DNA of 29,719 bases from Smittium culicis (Eukaryota; Kickxellomycota; Harpellomycetes; Harpellales; Legeriomycetaceae): contig LSSN01003562.1 of the NCBI GenBank assembly GCA_001970855.1, positions 1-29,719 of the forward strand, in the 5' to 3' direction. A model generated the notes under the pieces. That model ran no database searches. It was not told the origin of the DNA and worked only from the letters and a program-made list of their open reading frames with translations. Made by a program: the position numbers and the translations under genes. How positions within the stretch are numbered: the stretch's first letter is position 1; each line of letters starts with the position of its first letter. This document shows positions 20,660 through 29,719 of the stretch, piece by piece.

Positions 20660-22262
20660 TTCGATTTTCAGTCCAATCTTAGCCCTATCTGTACTCCTTC
20701 CTTCGTGCCTAACACTGATGTTGATTCTAAAATCAATTCCTTAGATTTAATGTCCAATACCGCACTAAATTAATTAAACCAATCTGTCCCAAGTATTAAT
20801 ATAGGCTTGTTTATTTTCATGACCAACACATTACACGGAAATTCTTAGGTCGCTATATTGATGGGAACTGAAGTTATTGTGCCTAACGTATTGTGTCTTC
20901 TACCACCTGCTGTCACAGTCACTTGTTCTGAGTCATGATATACCTCCACTCCCAACCCATCCACCAGTTTATCCGACATGACTGAGCATGCTGTACCTGT
21001 ATCCAACAATGTCCAATAATTTTTGTTGAAAATTGTCACTAATTCTTGACAGTTGGTGTTTTTTGGCTTACTAAAGTCCGCTATATTTACATCCTTGGTA
21101 CTGGCTCTTCTACATAATATCATGAGTCCGTTTCTTATGCTCGGTGAAACCTGTAATAGTTGAGCGAGACTTAAATCTGCCTTTGTTTCAGATAAATTTT
21201 TACTGATTGAGTATGGAAATGTGGTTTCCGATAATTTGATTTCTTGGGATTTGCGTTCCTGAATTCTGGGTCTGGGGGTATTATTCGTTTGAGGTTTTTC
21301 TCTAATTTTAGGTATTTTATTGATTCAATTCTATCAGAGATTAGATGTCTTTAATCCACCTCGAAAAATACGTTATCTATGTCATATTTGGCTATAACCT
21401 CAATGCAGCCCACCTCTTGTGTTCTATAAGATGATTTTAGCTTAGTTTCATGGGTTTTATTTTGACTTTCTGAAGATTTAGATTTTTTTATAGGACAATT
21501 TTCTGATCTGTGGCTGTTTTTTAGGCATATAGAATATCTATAATAGGACTTATTGTTTTAACAATTGTTCTTAATTGGGTACTCGGAGCTATTATGTACG
21601 TGGCTTATATCTCGGTTAAGAAGTTTTAAACTAAGCTCGTCAAATTTCAGCATAGGCCTTTGTATGGGGTCGACCTCCTTAACCAATTTACTTGCATCAC
21701 TAGAGTAGTGAGGCCGGGTGTTAACCTTTTTTTCTAATTTTTGCTCCTTTTCAATAATTTTAATCACGCCTTCCAATGATTTAACCTCTGCTTCTAAAAT
21801 TTTACGTTTTTTTTTGAGTTAATGACCCTTAGAAAAATCTCAGTTTTTCTTTGTCGTCAAAGATATTATCCCTACCAAATAGCCTTGAAATATTTCCAGT
21901 GATTTCGATAGAGTCTTTTTTTATCGGTAGCGAAAGAAATTTAGTAATTCCATGCTTTATATTCCTCATCTTCACTAGAAAAAGTAGATTTGAATTTAGA
22001 TTTTAGTTCCGTCCGATTAATCCCCTAAGAAGCGTTCCCCTTATAACACATTAGTTCTTTACCCTCCAAAAATAAGTCCATGTAATTAATAGCTTCAACG
22101 TCTGACCAGTTGTACGTTTTTCTGAAACATTCGTATCGCTTTAACCAGCGATCAGAGTCCTCGTCCTCGCCTTTTTTTCCGGTAAAACATTGAGGCTCTA
22201 AGGCGCGAAGTCCTAAAGAGGGTTCAGAGTGAATGGTTGGATTTACATTGACAACAATGAAC
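20660..22262 (-). pseudogene. Ty3/gypsy-type retrotransposon relic: gag and protease
   Basis: On the minus strand the 5' part reads as gag: PQCFTGKKGEDEDSDRWLKR, FRKTYNWSDVEAINYMDLF, LEGKELMCY, fitting the 'F.G....d...Wl..ye....W.d......a...L.g.a..Wy' pattern. It has a TAG at 22025-22027 and a TAA at 21941-21943. A zinc knuckle follows near 21500-21550 (ICLKNSHRSENCPIK), in which the first Cys of CxxC is lost. The protease has the retropepsin motif LLDTGTACSVMSDKL (catalytic Asp codon 21001-21003), the flap region VTVTAGGRRHNTLG and the ILGTDWF box, with TAA codons at 20848 and near 20772. Reverse transcriptase and integrase are absent downstream, where an LTR-like segment begins. In a live element gag packages the RNA and the protease cuts the polyprotein. 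Multiple stops show it is inactive. Confidence 0.82.
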
Positions 22263-22769
22263 TTTAGTAGTGTAAAAATTATAGCGGCATGAATGCGGAG
22301 AGAGATGCTGATTCGAATCGCTAAAATTTTTTTTTTTCAACGAGTCGAGTAGTTAGCAACTGGAATGAAGTGTCCAACACTTGTAGAGGTCCAGAAAATA
22401 GTTTGATGTTTCTTATATGAATCTGGGTTGTTTTTTCAGTGAAAATATTGTTATAACACATAATTAAATTTTCTCTTTACTGTATTTTGTTTTGTATCGA
22501 GCTCCACTGCTACAGTTTATCTGTAATATATTGATTAAGACTATAATATTTTGTATTATGATTTTATTCTGAAGAATTATACTCTGGATTCAACTTTTTT
22601 TGAATCCAACTTTATAATAATTAAGTTTTCAAAAATATTAAAAGTTTTAATAATACATAGAAATAGTATAAATTTCAAAGAACCAACCAAATTCCATGAA
22701 ACAAAAACCATAGGAGGAAAAAAGTATCATGATAGATAGTTGATTAAGTGTTATTACTGGTCCATCAGC
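22263..22769. other. Junction between two retroelement relics, possible decayed LTR
   Basis: On the minus strand this lies after an integrase-like end and before gag, where an LTR and leader would sit. It contains small inverted repeats (AAGTGTCCAACACTT at about 22369; GATTCAA...TTGAATC at about 22588). No TG...CA ends or primer-binding site could be fixed by eye. Confidence 0.25.
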
Positions 22770-22985
22770 CTATATTATGGTATATACGACAGAAGAGGTG
22801 TAACCTGGTTTATTATGTTGAATTTCAAGGTCACTGTCACATAGGGCTTAGTCTTGTATAGGCTTGCATCTGTATGACTGGACTTTTTCCATGATTAGCC
22901 CTCTTTGATAACTGTACACTATTTTACGGTCCCAAACTGGCTTATAAAGTTATAAACTAATAAAATGATCGTTCCAGCTTTTAAT
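22770..22985 (-). pseudogene. Relic of a gypsy-type integrase C-terminal end
   Basis: The minus-strand frame reads LYKPVWDRKIVYSYQRGLI, then EKVQSYRCKPIQD, a TAA, and ALCDSDLEIQHNKPGYTSS up to a TAG at 22770-22772. Gypsy integrases end in a small SH3-like fold of the form 'f.P.W.GP..V.....rG.Y.L.......pv.gd.L.l'. The W-x-x, R-G-L and K-P-I positions fit. The short length and lost glycines make this a moderate call. Confidence 0.42.
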
Positions 22986-23665
22986 TTATCCGTTCCGGAT
23001 TTAATGTATTAGTTAAAGTTTTTTTTTTGCTTTATTATTATGAAAATTATGAAAATCATGAAAGTTATAACTTTTAGAAAAATAATTTTTTTGTTATATA
23101 AATGTAAAGTATAAATTGTATAAGCAATTTAATATAAATTTAAAAATGAATAAAATAGCCAATCCTAAATCATAAATGTAACATGATCCCGATAACTGAT
23201 ATTATACTCGCTCATTAAAATTTTTTATCAAATAGGATAAATGTATAAAATAATCTAGCGTATCATAATAAAATAATTATTAATATCAGAACCACTTTAT
23301 CAATACATTTTGTAATTTATGAAATACAATACCAATATTTTACTTAACTTTATTTAAAAATCGATTATTATTTATAAAATATAAATTATTACATCAAAAT
23401 TGAAATTATAAAAAATTTTATTATTTTTAGAGGTAAAAATTAAAAATATTAGATCGCATAAATGTTAAAATAATATAATATCTTCTAATTTTACAGCTAA
23501 GTTGGAAAAAAAAATTTAAAAAAATTAAATAATTCAATCAAAAATTGAAAATTTGGTTAATTCATTCTTATTATCTTTATCAACTATTATAACCTTTTTA
23601 GATAGTTTATACAGCAGTTATATTTTTAAATGTACTTTTATAATATTATAATTTATTTTATAAAA
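22986..23665. other. AT-rich DNA before the plus-strand transposase relic
   Basis: Very AT-rich, with no gene seen. The 5' terminal repeat of the following element may lie here, but no inverted match to its 3' flank was found. Confidence 0.4.
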
Positions 23666-25548
23666 ATGAATTCGTTTAATTTTATTGATACTCAAATACC
23701 CAACATTACAAAATTCTCCGATCTTTGCTCGTCGGCTAAAAGCAAAAAAGCAAAGCTATTAAGAGAGTACGCTATAGAAATATCAGGAAATTGCCCAAAC
23801 GATCTATTCGACTACTTTTTCGTAAAGAGAAAGTTAGGAAAAGACTTGTGCGCCTCAGTAAATTCGGAATTTAAGCAAATTTGTATAGCATTAAATATTT
23901 TGGATCTTTACAATAGATTTGATATATACAGTGGACTAAGATCTGATATTCTTGCGCTTGTAGTTGATGTATTTACTAGAAAAGAGCTTAAAAATATCGG
24001 CTATAAATTCAGTAATACTGAATTTTACGACGCAAAAAAAAAGTCCGAAAGACGAAAATTTACACTTTTAGACCCAAAAAAAAAAAAATTCACAATTTTC
24101 CTCGAAAACTTGCCGAATTTTATCTGATACTGGCGTAAATATCGACGAACAAGTGTATTAATTGGAATAAACAAAAATCCAGGTATATAAAGAATTTTTA
24201 CTTGCCGAACCGGAGACGCATTTAGCCTTGAGTACATTCTACCGCTTCTGCCAGAAAAATTTTAAAAAAGGAAAAAAAAAGGACAGATATGTGACCTATC
24301 TGCGTTAAAGGAGAAAAAAACAAAAAATTACTTCGTAGAATTAAATGTGAAAACATCGATACCGAAAATATATATCTGAAAGATAAAATAAAAGAGCAGC
24401 TCAATATTTATGAACAACACTTAAAAATAAAAAATAAGCAGGCCGACAGCTATAATTCGCGCTTAAATTCGTTAGACTTTGACGAATACATAGTAATAAT
24501 GGACTTTAAAGAAAACTTTAAAATTGGTGGCGGCCCAATTGAAACCAGCACAAGTTTTTACAAGAAAAGCTCAATATCTAATTTGTGTTTTGCAGTGGTT
24601 TATAAAGGATCTGACAGCGTAACTAATTACAGATACTACAATTAACTCTATAGTGTAATTATTCACGATTCTAAGTACGTTTCGGAATGCCTTTACGATC
24701 TTATGAATAATTTTTTTTTGGAAAAGTTCAAATCGGTACACCTTTGGTCAGATTCAGACCCGCATTTTAGGTCACAGGAGCTACTATACAGCGTTTTTGT
24801 GGATTATTATAATAAAATAGAAAAAAAATTTTCTATAAATTTCTTCGCAGAATATCACGGAAAGAGTGTTCTTGGAAATTTTGGTAAGTTTAATTTACAA
24901 ATACTAATTTTTTAATCTAATTATAATCTATTAGTATTCTATTGATAATATATTAATATTTATAATTTATTAACATTCTATTGATATTATAGTAATATTT
25001 ATAATTTAATAATATTCAATTGATATTATAATAACGTTTTAAAATTTAAATGTATTTTTAAATATTTTATAGGATGTCTGTCGAGATGGTTGGCTCAAAG
25101 TGAGATAAGCTGCGAGATTAACACCATTCACGATCTTTTAGAATCTTTTGAGAGTGCAGTTTCTAGGAATATAGCTACAAAAAAAAACCCTGTCGACGCT
25201 GTATTCAAAATATATAATGGTGATATACCTAGAGACAAGATAAATCGCCTTATGGTAAAAAATTTTAAGACGTACATATCTTTTATTGAATATACAGGAG
25301 CTATTGTTGGGTGTCCAATGAGCTCGCTGAATATTTCAGATTTTTTACCGCTTGATATGATAATTGATGAAAAGCCGGACAAAAGAGTTACAAAACACTC
25401 TATACCCCATTTTGAGGTCAATAGTTTCGATGTAATTCCAGTGATGGGTTCACAAAGTCAGAATACACAGTCAAGACGATTAGTATTATTAGATAGTATG
25501 TTCAGCGATATGGATTATGGAAAAGAAAATTCTCAGCTGAACACTTAG
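23666..25548 (+). pseudogene. Broken DDE-type transposase with a spliceosomal intron, plus strand
   Basis: Start is taken at ATG 23666 (MNSFNFIDTQIPN). The first block (to TGA 24125-24127) is a helical region ending in SNTEFYDAKKKSERRKFTLL. In the next frame comes LALSTFYRFCQKNFKKGKKK. In a third frame TDM(TGA)PICVKGEKNKK looks like a CxxC finger whose first Cys became a stop at 24292-24294. The core follows: VIMDFKEN (Asp, codon 24502-24504), a TAA at 24643-24645, SVHLWSDSDPHFRS (Asp, 24751-24753) and NFFAEYHGKS (Glu, 24850-24852). Spacing is D-82-D-32-E, as expected of an RNase H-fold transposase. An intron sits just after the Glu, and exon 2 continues GCLSRWLAQSEI to a TAG at 25546-25548. 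I recall similar MDFKEN/WSD..HF/HGKS proteins as repeated genes in fungi and invertebrates but cannot name the superfamily. Two frameshifts and two stops make it inactive. Confidence 0.72.
24884..25072 (+). other. Intron in the DDE-type transposase relic
   Basis: It has a GTAAGT donor, TTATTAAC branch-like motif and a TTTTATAG acceptor, 189 bp. Joining G|GA restores HGKSVLGNFG-GCLSRW in frame. Its interior has three near-repeats of TTTATAATTTATTAACATTC-like sequence. Confidence 0.72.
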
Positions 25549-25609
25549 TAATTGGTAGGTGGTAAAATATTACGCTTTAAATTATTGTAATTATTATTTT
25601 TTATTTTTA

Positions 25610-25790
25610 GCCTATAGCAGTGCGTTAGGACCGACCTCTTTGTAACCACCTGGTATTGAGGTGGCTTTTTTAGCTATGGCGATTTTCAGGCATAGCTAAC
25701 TTTAGGCACAGCGTAAGTGCTTTTTTTTATTCGCGCGCTAAATTTGCCTGAATAAAAGCGCAGGTTAGAGTATCTTGTGTTTTTTGGGAT
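25610..25790 (+). ncRNA. Hairpin cluster with T-tract terminator-like ends
   Basis: Four stems lie within 110 bp. CCACCT/AGGTGG (25646-25664) is followed by T6. TAGCTATG/CATAGCTA (25671-25698) is a perfect 8-bp stem. TTCAGGCA/TGCCTGAA pairs 25685-25692 with 25745-25752. GCAC/GTGC (25706-25720) is followed by T8. The block is less AT-rich than its flanks. It may be the structured 3' end of the upstream element or a small RNA ended by pol III-type T-runs. The biological reading is inference. Confidence 0.35.
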
Positions 25791-26504
25791 ATATATCTTG
25801 ATGTATGCTATCGTGTGCTTTTTTGAAAATATTCCTACTGATTGGTTTTATGGTAAATTATTTTTTATTATTTTATTTTTATTAGTAAATTTTAATTTTT
25901 GATTCTTGCTTTAAAATTCCACTCAAATTGTATACTTATTAATACTATTTTATTATTAAGTTTAATTTTAGTCCATATAATTGAACATTTTATAAATGTC
26001 CTGTTACACTATATTAAAATTAATTTTTATACATACTTATAGTTATTTCAATTCATATTTATTATGGACTCAATAATTTTTTTTTCGAATAATTAAACTG
26101 ATTTTTGTATTTAATATTGAGAGAAAGATATGGAGGTAGCCAAATATGGTTTTGGGGCCGGCTAACCTATCTCATGAATCTTCTTATTAGAAATATGAAT
26201 ATTGGTTTATTTATTTTCCCTTAATCATCTATATCATACTTTAAGTATGATTATTATTATTATCGCGTTTAAATTTTTTTATATTATATAGGAAATTTAG
26301 GAAAATTTTCTATTTTATTATACTAAAATTTGAACTTTTTTTTAGAGTAATATTAAATAATTTATACAACAATCGGGTGTTTTATTATTGCAAGAATTTC
26401 TTAAAATTAAACTTATTAATACAATTATTTTAATAATTAATAATAATTTTCATTTAATTTTTTTTTAGTTTATTTATTTAAAGTATTCACGGTGTATTTT
26501 TTGA
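25791..26504. other. AT-rich intergenic DNA
   Basis: Nothing recognised. A short plus-strand frame at about 26122-26223 (GGSQIWFWGRLTYLMNLL) is slightly protein-like but too short to assign. Confidence 0.45.
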
Positions 26505-26753
26505 GTGTGTATTTCTATTAATGCTTCAGAAATACAGGGACGCTTTTATCGACGCAAATTTTGCAGAAAAAAAAGATCAGAAAAGCAAAGCCATTGTTTG
26601 CATCGTTCTGAAATTCCATGTACCATCTTGATTTCTAGGTCAGTAACATTTCAAGTTTGTCTTGACTGCGGCTGTAGTGATAGAATTATAAAAAAAATGA
26701 GAATTACAGGGTGTAATATTTACTGCCGACTGAGTTTTAACATTGTATTATAG
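26505..26753 (+). pseudogene. Unidentified protein fragment with zinc-ribbon-like cysteines
   Basis: Two overlapping plus-strand frames look protein-like in turn. ATG 26521 gives MLQKYRDAFIDANFAEKKDQ up to a TGA at 26629-26631. Another frame then gives VCLDCGCSDRIIKKM and TGCNIYCRLS up to 26753. The switch suggests a frameshift in an old coding sequence. A CxxC followed about 20 residues later by C-x3-C would suit the N-terminal zinc ribbon of a transposase. No family can be fixed. Confidence 0.22.
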
Positions 26754-27129
26754 TTTTTTAAGATTTATTTTTTATATTTTGCAAAAGTATTAGCATTACC
26801 ATTAGAATAATTATTTTTATTTTAATTTTAATTGTTCGATAATTCAATAAATTTTGTTAAATTAATTTACTTAATGCGATAACTAAATAAGCTGTATACA
26901 TTTTTTTAATAATTAGGAAACCATTTATCTAGGGCTATAATCATGGTAATTAGATTAAGCTTAAATTAAAATCATAATTTTGGATTTATACCTAAATTAT
27001 GCACGAGCGAGATAAATGAGTTTTATTTAGTTCAGAAAAAATTCGGCAAGTTAGTTTTCTTAGTCAAAATATTAAATTATCGTATTTGAAAGCCTTTATT
27101 TTATACAAAAATACTACATTATTAGGAGA

Positions 27130-27410
27130 AATTAAAAAACAATTACAATATGATCAAAGGAACTGAAATCCAAATTATTTTCAGTTTCTTCAACTTTTGA
27201 TTCTTCTTTTGTAGTTTCAGTTTAGCCAGCTGAGTTAGGTTATACAACAGTTTATGTAGAGAAAGTTTTCATAGTAACATCCATATCACTCGAATTTTCT
27301 AGGAGTTCTTTTGATAGTTTCAGAAGCTTGAGAGCGTAATAAGTGGCGATTGAGATAATGGAAAAGTATTTGATAATAATAGAAAGAAATAAATAACTAA
27401 ATTACCATAT
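27130..27410 (-). pseudogene. Unidentified coding relic with a hydrophobic helix and acidic tail
   Basis: The minus strand reads FSYLFLSIIIKYFSIISIAT, YYALKLLKLSKELLENSSDM, then TFST, three in-frame stops within about 50 bases, and TETTKEESKVEETENNLDF to a final stop after SSFDHIVIVF. All blocks share one frame. It may be an old membrane protein exon or part of an element. No family is recognised. Confidence 0.2.
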
Positions 27411-27610
27411 GTAATGTATTTTTTATATTAAAAATTGTGACTTAAATTTTGATATATAAAAAGTTCTTACATTCAAAAGAATCAGAAATTTCATTGTTTT
27501 TCGTTCTCTCCGATAGCCACATGAACTTTGAAAGGATATATTTAAGTTTGTTAATAGGAATAGTGTCGAAGGAAAAAAGCTTTTTTGAGTTTTTGAAAAT
27601 AATTGATTAG

Positions 27611-27757
27611 GCTGCGATTTTAATCTTACTGCGAGAAATCTTGGCTGTTGTGCTTAAGAATCGTATACCGGCGTTACTAGGCGAGGGAAATTATTCAGAT
27701 GAGGCGATATCACTACCACAAACTTACAACCGGTTTAAGTTTTCGAATTTTGCATTA
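27611..27757 (+). pseudogene. Open coding-like segment, possibly part of the following pol relic
   Basis: It follows an ATTGATTAG acceptor-like sequence and is open for 48 codons to a TGA. It reads AILILLREILAVVLKNRIPA and LLGEGNYSDEAISLPQTYNR. It lies on the same strand and just upstream of the reverse transcriptase relic, so it may be an earlier part of the same pol. No motif confirms that. Confidence 0.25.
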
Positions 27758-27831
27758 TGATTATCGAAAAGTTACTCGGAATTGATGATATATTAATAAA
27801 AACTAGGTTTCTGGTTTCGATAAATCTTTAG

Positions 27832-28252
27832 ATTAAATTGAAGTATTTCGATTTAAATTCACATTTTGGATTATTTGCATTTATTCTAAAGGAATGTAAA
27901 TATTATATTGGATCTAAAAGCATTCTAGCCTAAAAAGTATTAAAATTTTTTGAAAGCGCATTGGGGGCTCATTTTTACTTCAAATTTAAGCTAAAAACGA
28001 TAGATTTGGAGGTATTTATAGTATCATTTAGTGATACTGTGGTTCGTAAGGAAAGGATATATAAGATTTAATCTATTAATGCTATTGGATATATTGAATC
28101 AAGTTAATCCAATTATACTAAGTTTAAATGTAAAAAAATTTATGAAAAAAAATAACTTAGGAAAAGTTTAACAGAAAAAGATCCACCCCACTAAAGAATC
28201 TCATATATATAACTTTCTTAAAGTTTTGAATTTCTATCATTTTCTGATATAA
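27832..28252 (+). pseudogene. Relic of a Ty3/gypsy-type reverse transcriptase
   Basis: Plus-strand blocks follow the order of a gypsy reverse transcriptase. KYFDLNSHFGLFAFILKE matches 'Y.F...PFGL.nAp..F'. DLEVFIVSFSDTVV matches the 'v.vYiDDi.vFSdT' strand with the catalytic Asp pair lost. SINAIGY and KFKC match the 'vl..in..gl.ln..Kc.f' stretch. NLGKV, then KKIHPTKESHIYNFLKVLNFYHFLI, match the 'fLGh', 'i..fp.P.....l.sFLGl.nYYr.fI' connection. In-frame stops and a frameshift in the A-run near 28146 show long decay. The enzyme would copy element RNA into DNA. Confidence 0.5.
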
Positions 28253-29317
28253 TATCACTCTTTACAAAGGGAAAAACGCTAGTTATGGATTTCTTACCAT
28301 ATTTATTATAAAAAATACTTGGAGTACAAATTATGTGATATATGTGTTGTGAATGAATGTGATTCCTTTTAGAATATCCGTAATCCCTGTGTGATTGTGA
28401 TCCTAGTAGTTATAATTGACTAAATACCAGTTTTTTTGAATTTTATAGCAAATAAAAACCAGTTGATATTTTTGATTAACTTCAAAATAGACAATAAGCT
28501 TATTAAATAGTTTTTTTCCATTTTAAGACTACATAAGTTTTTTTTTTAAAATTTTTTCCAGTATAAATCTTTAAAAATTAAGTGATGCTGTTATTGGATT
28601 CATTCAAAAAAAATACTTGATTTACAAAACAAAAAAACACGTCTTAATTTTTTTTTTTTAATTATCAAAGATTAGAAGCAAATTAAACTTTTAAACACGC
28701 AGAATCTCAGAGATTAAAAGTATTTCCCATCCCTTATTTCTCGTTTTTTCCATTCCTTTTTATTGAATTTTGCATAATCTTTTTTTTTGTATCCATCCTA
28801 GAATAAAAAAGGCACAGATAATTATAACATAGCCCTTTCTCATATACAAACTAAGCATCCGCAAATTTAATGTAATTTTCAATTTTTATTATATAGCTCA
28901 AATAACTCATAATTAAACATATCTTTTAAAATAAATTCTACTTAATATAGATCGAATTATAAATCTTCGTCTCTCCAACTTTTCGATTACAGATATATGC
29001 CCAAGCTTTAATAGTCGGATATATAAAAATAACACGCTATTAATCACAAATTAAGTATTATTTAAAGCTGGAAAATAAGTTTATTAAAATCTAGAAAAAA
29101 TTTACAGTAATCTTTTTATTGTTAAAATTATGCCAAAAATTAAACCTTTTTTATTAAAAAATACACAAATACAAAGGATAACCAAATAACCACAGTCGAA
29201 ATAAAATAACAAGTTAGAAATAGTTTTTTTCTATAGAATAGCTTTTTTTTTTAAATAGACTAATTTTAAAATAAATTTCATAAATAATATCTAATTGATG
29301 ATTGATTGGTTTTGTTA
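28253..29317. other. AT-rich intergenic DNA
   Basis: No gene, RNA or clear repeat is seen. It consists of long A and T runs with small less-AT-rich patches. Confidence 0.5.
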
Positions 29318-29719
29318 TTAAAATTTTTGATTCAAAGTGTGGCCTTTATTTGGTATACTTCCAATTACGTTATTACAGTACCTATCTGAATTATTTTCAC
29401 ATACTTTAATATAGTCTGAATGACAGAACATTGTGCATTTTTTTGCTATTTTTTTTTACATTTGAACCTATTTTCTTTACACCCAGTTTTACAGAAACAT
29501 CTGATCTCGATTATAGCTCTCCAGCCCTAAACCTTTTTAAAAGCTGCAGTAATTGATATCTTTTCTGACGAAATTTTTAAGCTTTATGTTGAATCAAGTT
29601 TGTACAAATTATTTTTATATATATTTCTGTCTATAGCCCTGAATTCAGTGCTGATCTCATAATTTTCATTCGATTTTCCAACTATGGCTCCGAGGAGGTA
29701 TTATTTCTCAACCTATTCT
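29318..29719 (-). pseudogene. C-terminal end of an integrase-type element with a CXC cysteine domain, runs off the right edge
   Basis: Minus-strand block 1 (29682 to TAA 29584) reads AIVGKSNENYEISTEFRAID then RNIYKNNLYKLDST. Block 2 (29499-29458 and upstream) reads IRCFCKTGCKENRFKC. After a frameshift in an A-run, block 3 reads KCTMFCHSDYIKVCENNSD and ends at TAA 29318-29320. The cysteine pattern C-x-C-x3-C-x6-C...C-x3-C...C-x-N is that of the CXC (tesmin/TSO1-like) domain in the 'C.CK.gC.tnRC.CkK.g..Ct..Chc...C.N' form. The Cys after 'NR' has become Phe. Some integrases of KRBA2-like elements have a 'Y.igT..G.i...f.rn.l' module just before such a domain, and block 1 fits that. Frame changes indicate a relic. 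The integrase core would lie beyond the window. Confidence 0.5.

Noticed and set aside
22300..22335. GATTCGAATC followed by a T-run, resembling a tRNA B box and terminator
   Set aside because: No 5-bp T-stem can form around the loop, and no A box or acceptor stem fits upstream.
22551..22739. Plus-strand 62-codon frame
   Set aside because: It lies in the suspected decayed LTR, low complexity, no motif.
18879..28252. Repeat-induced point mutation as the cause of decay
   Set aside because: Some stops fit G-to-A change (TGG to TAG or TGA), but frameshifts and other changes are frequent, and no intact copy is available for comparison.
1..29719. CRISPR arrays, rRNA genes, bacterial-type operons or insertion sequences with intact ends
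   Set aside because: None seen; tandem repeats present are microsatellite-like or protein-coding.

Overview
The window reads as nuclear DNA of a very AT-rich eukaryote, most likely an early-diverging fungus. It has spliceosomal GT-AG introns of about 90-190 bp, many with a TTAAC branch-like motif, the standard code, a very long serine/asparagine-rich multi-LIM protein of the fungal paxillin-like type, and a secreted fasciclin (FAS1) protein. Placement in Kickxellomycotina or another zoosporic/zygomycete lineage is inference from protein style and AT content only. No bacterial operons, CRISPR arrays, rRNA or convincing tRNA genes were seen.

Left part (1-9864): two host genes lie in tandem on the minus strand. 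The first (<1-2007) is a secreted FAS1-type protein that runs off the left edge with no stop. Its FAS1 fold is interrupted by a long insert that contains 15 tandem N-x-G-x-x pentapeptides. The second (3744-9864) is a 1940-residue LIM protein. Its main exon is uninterrupted, and three small upstream exons add an N-terminal CxxC...CxxC zinc module. Between the two genes lie a likely IS1595/ISXO2-like transposase relic (3104-3401), short A/T-rich tandem repeats and the probable promoter of the FAS1 gene.

Middle part (9865-18878): about 9 kb with no convincing gene. It starts with a G-rich (plus strand) stretch upstream of the LIM gene and becomes C-rich on the plus strand by about 12.3 kb. It also holds a strong hairpin, a few weak exon-like or small-protein signals on the minus strand (11130-11547), and two copies of a dispersed repeat built around T-tracts spaced every 10 bp.

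Right part (18879-29719): a graveyard of decayed mobile elements. In order these are an IS630/Tc1-mariner-type transposase (minus), an LTR-like promoter module with a heat-shock element and TATA box, a Ty3/gypsy gag-protease relic (minus), an integrase C-terminal relic (minus), a full-length but broken DDE-type transposase with a spliceosomal intron (plus), a cluster of hairpins followed by T-tracts, a gypsy reverse transcriptase relic (plus), and the end of an integrase with a CXC cysteine domain (minus, running off the right edge). All show in-frame stops or frameshifts, so none looks active. The host genes and the relics do not form a pathway: this is a gene pair next to a transposon-rich intergenic block.
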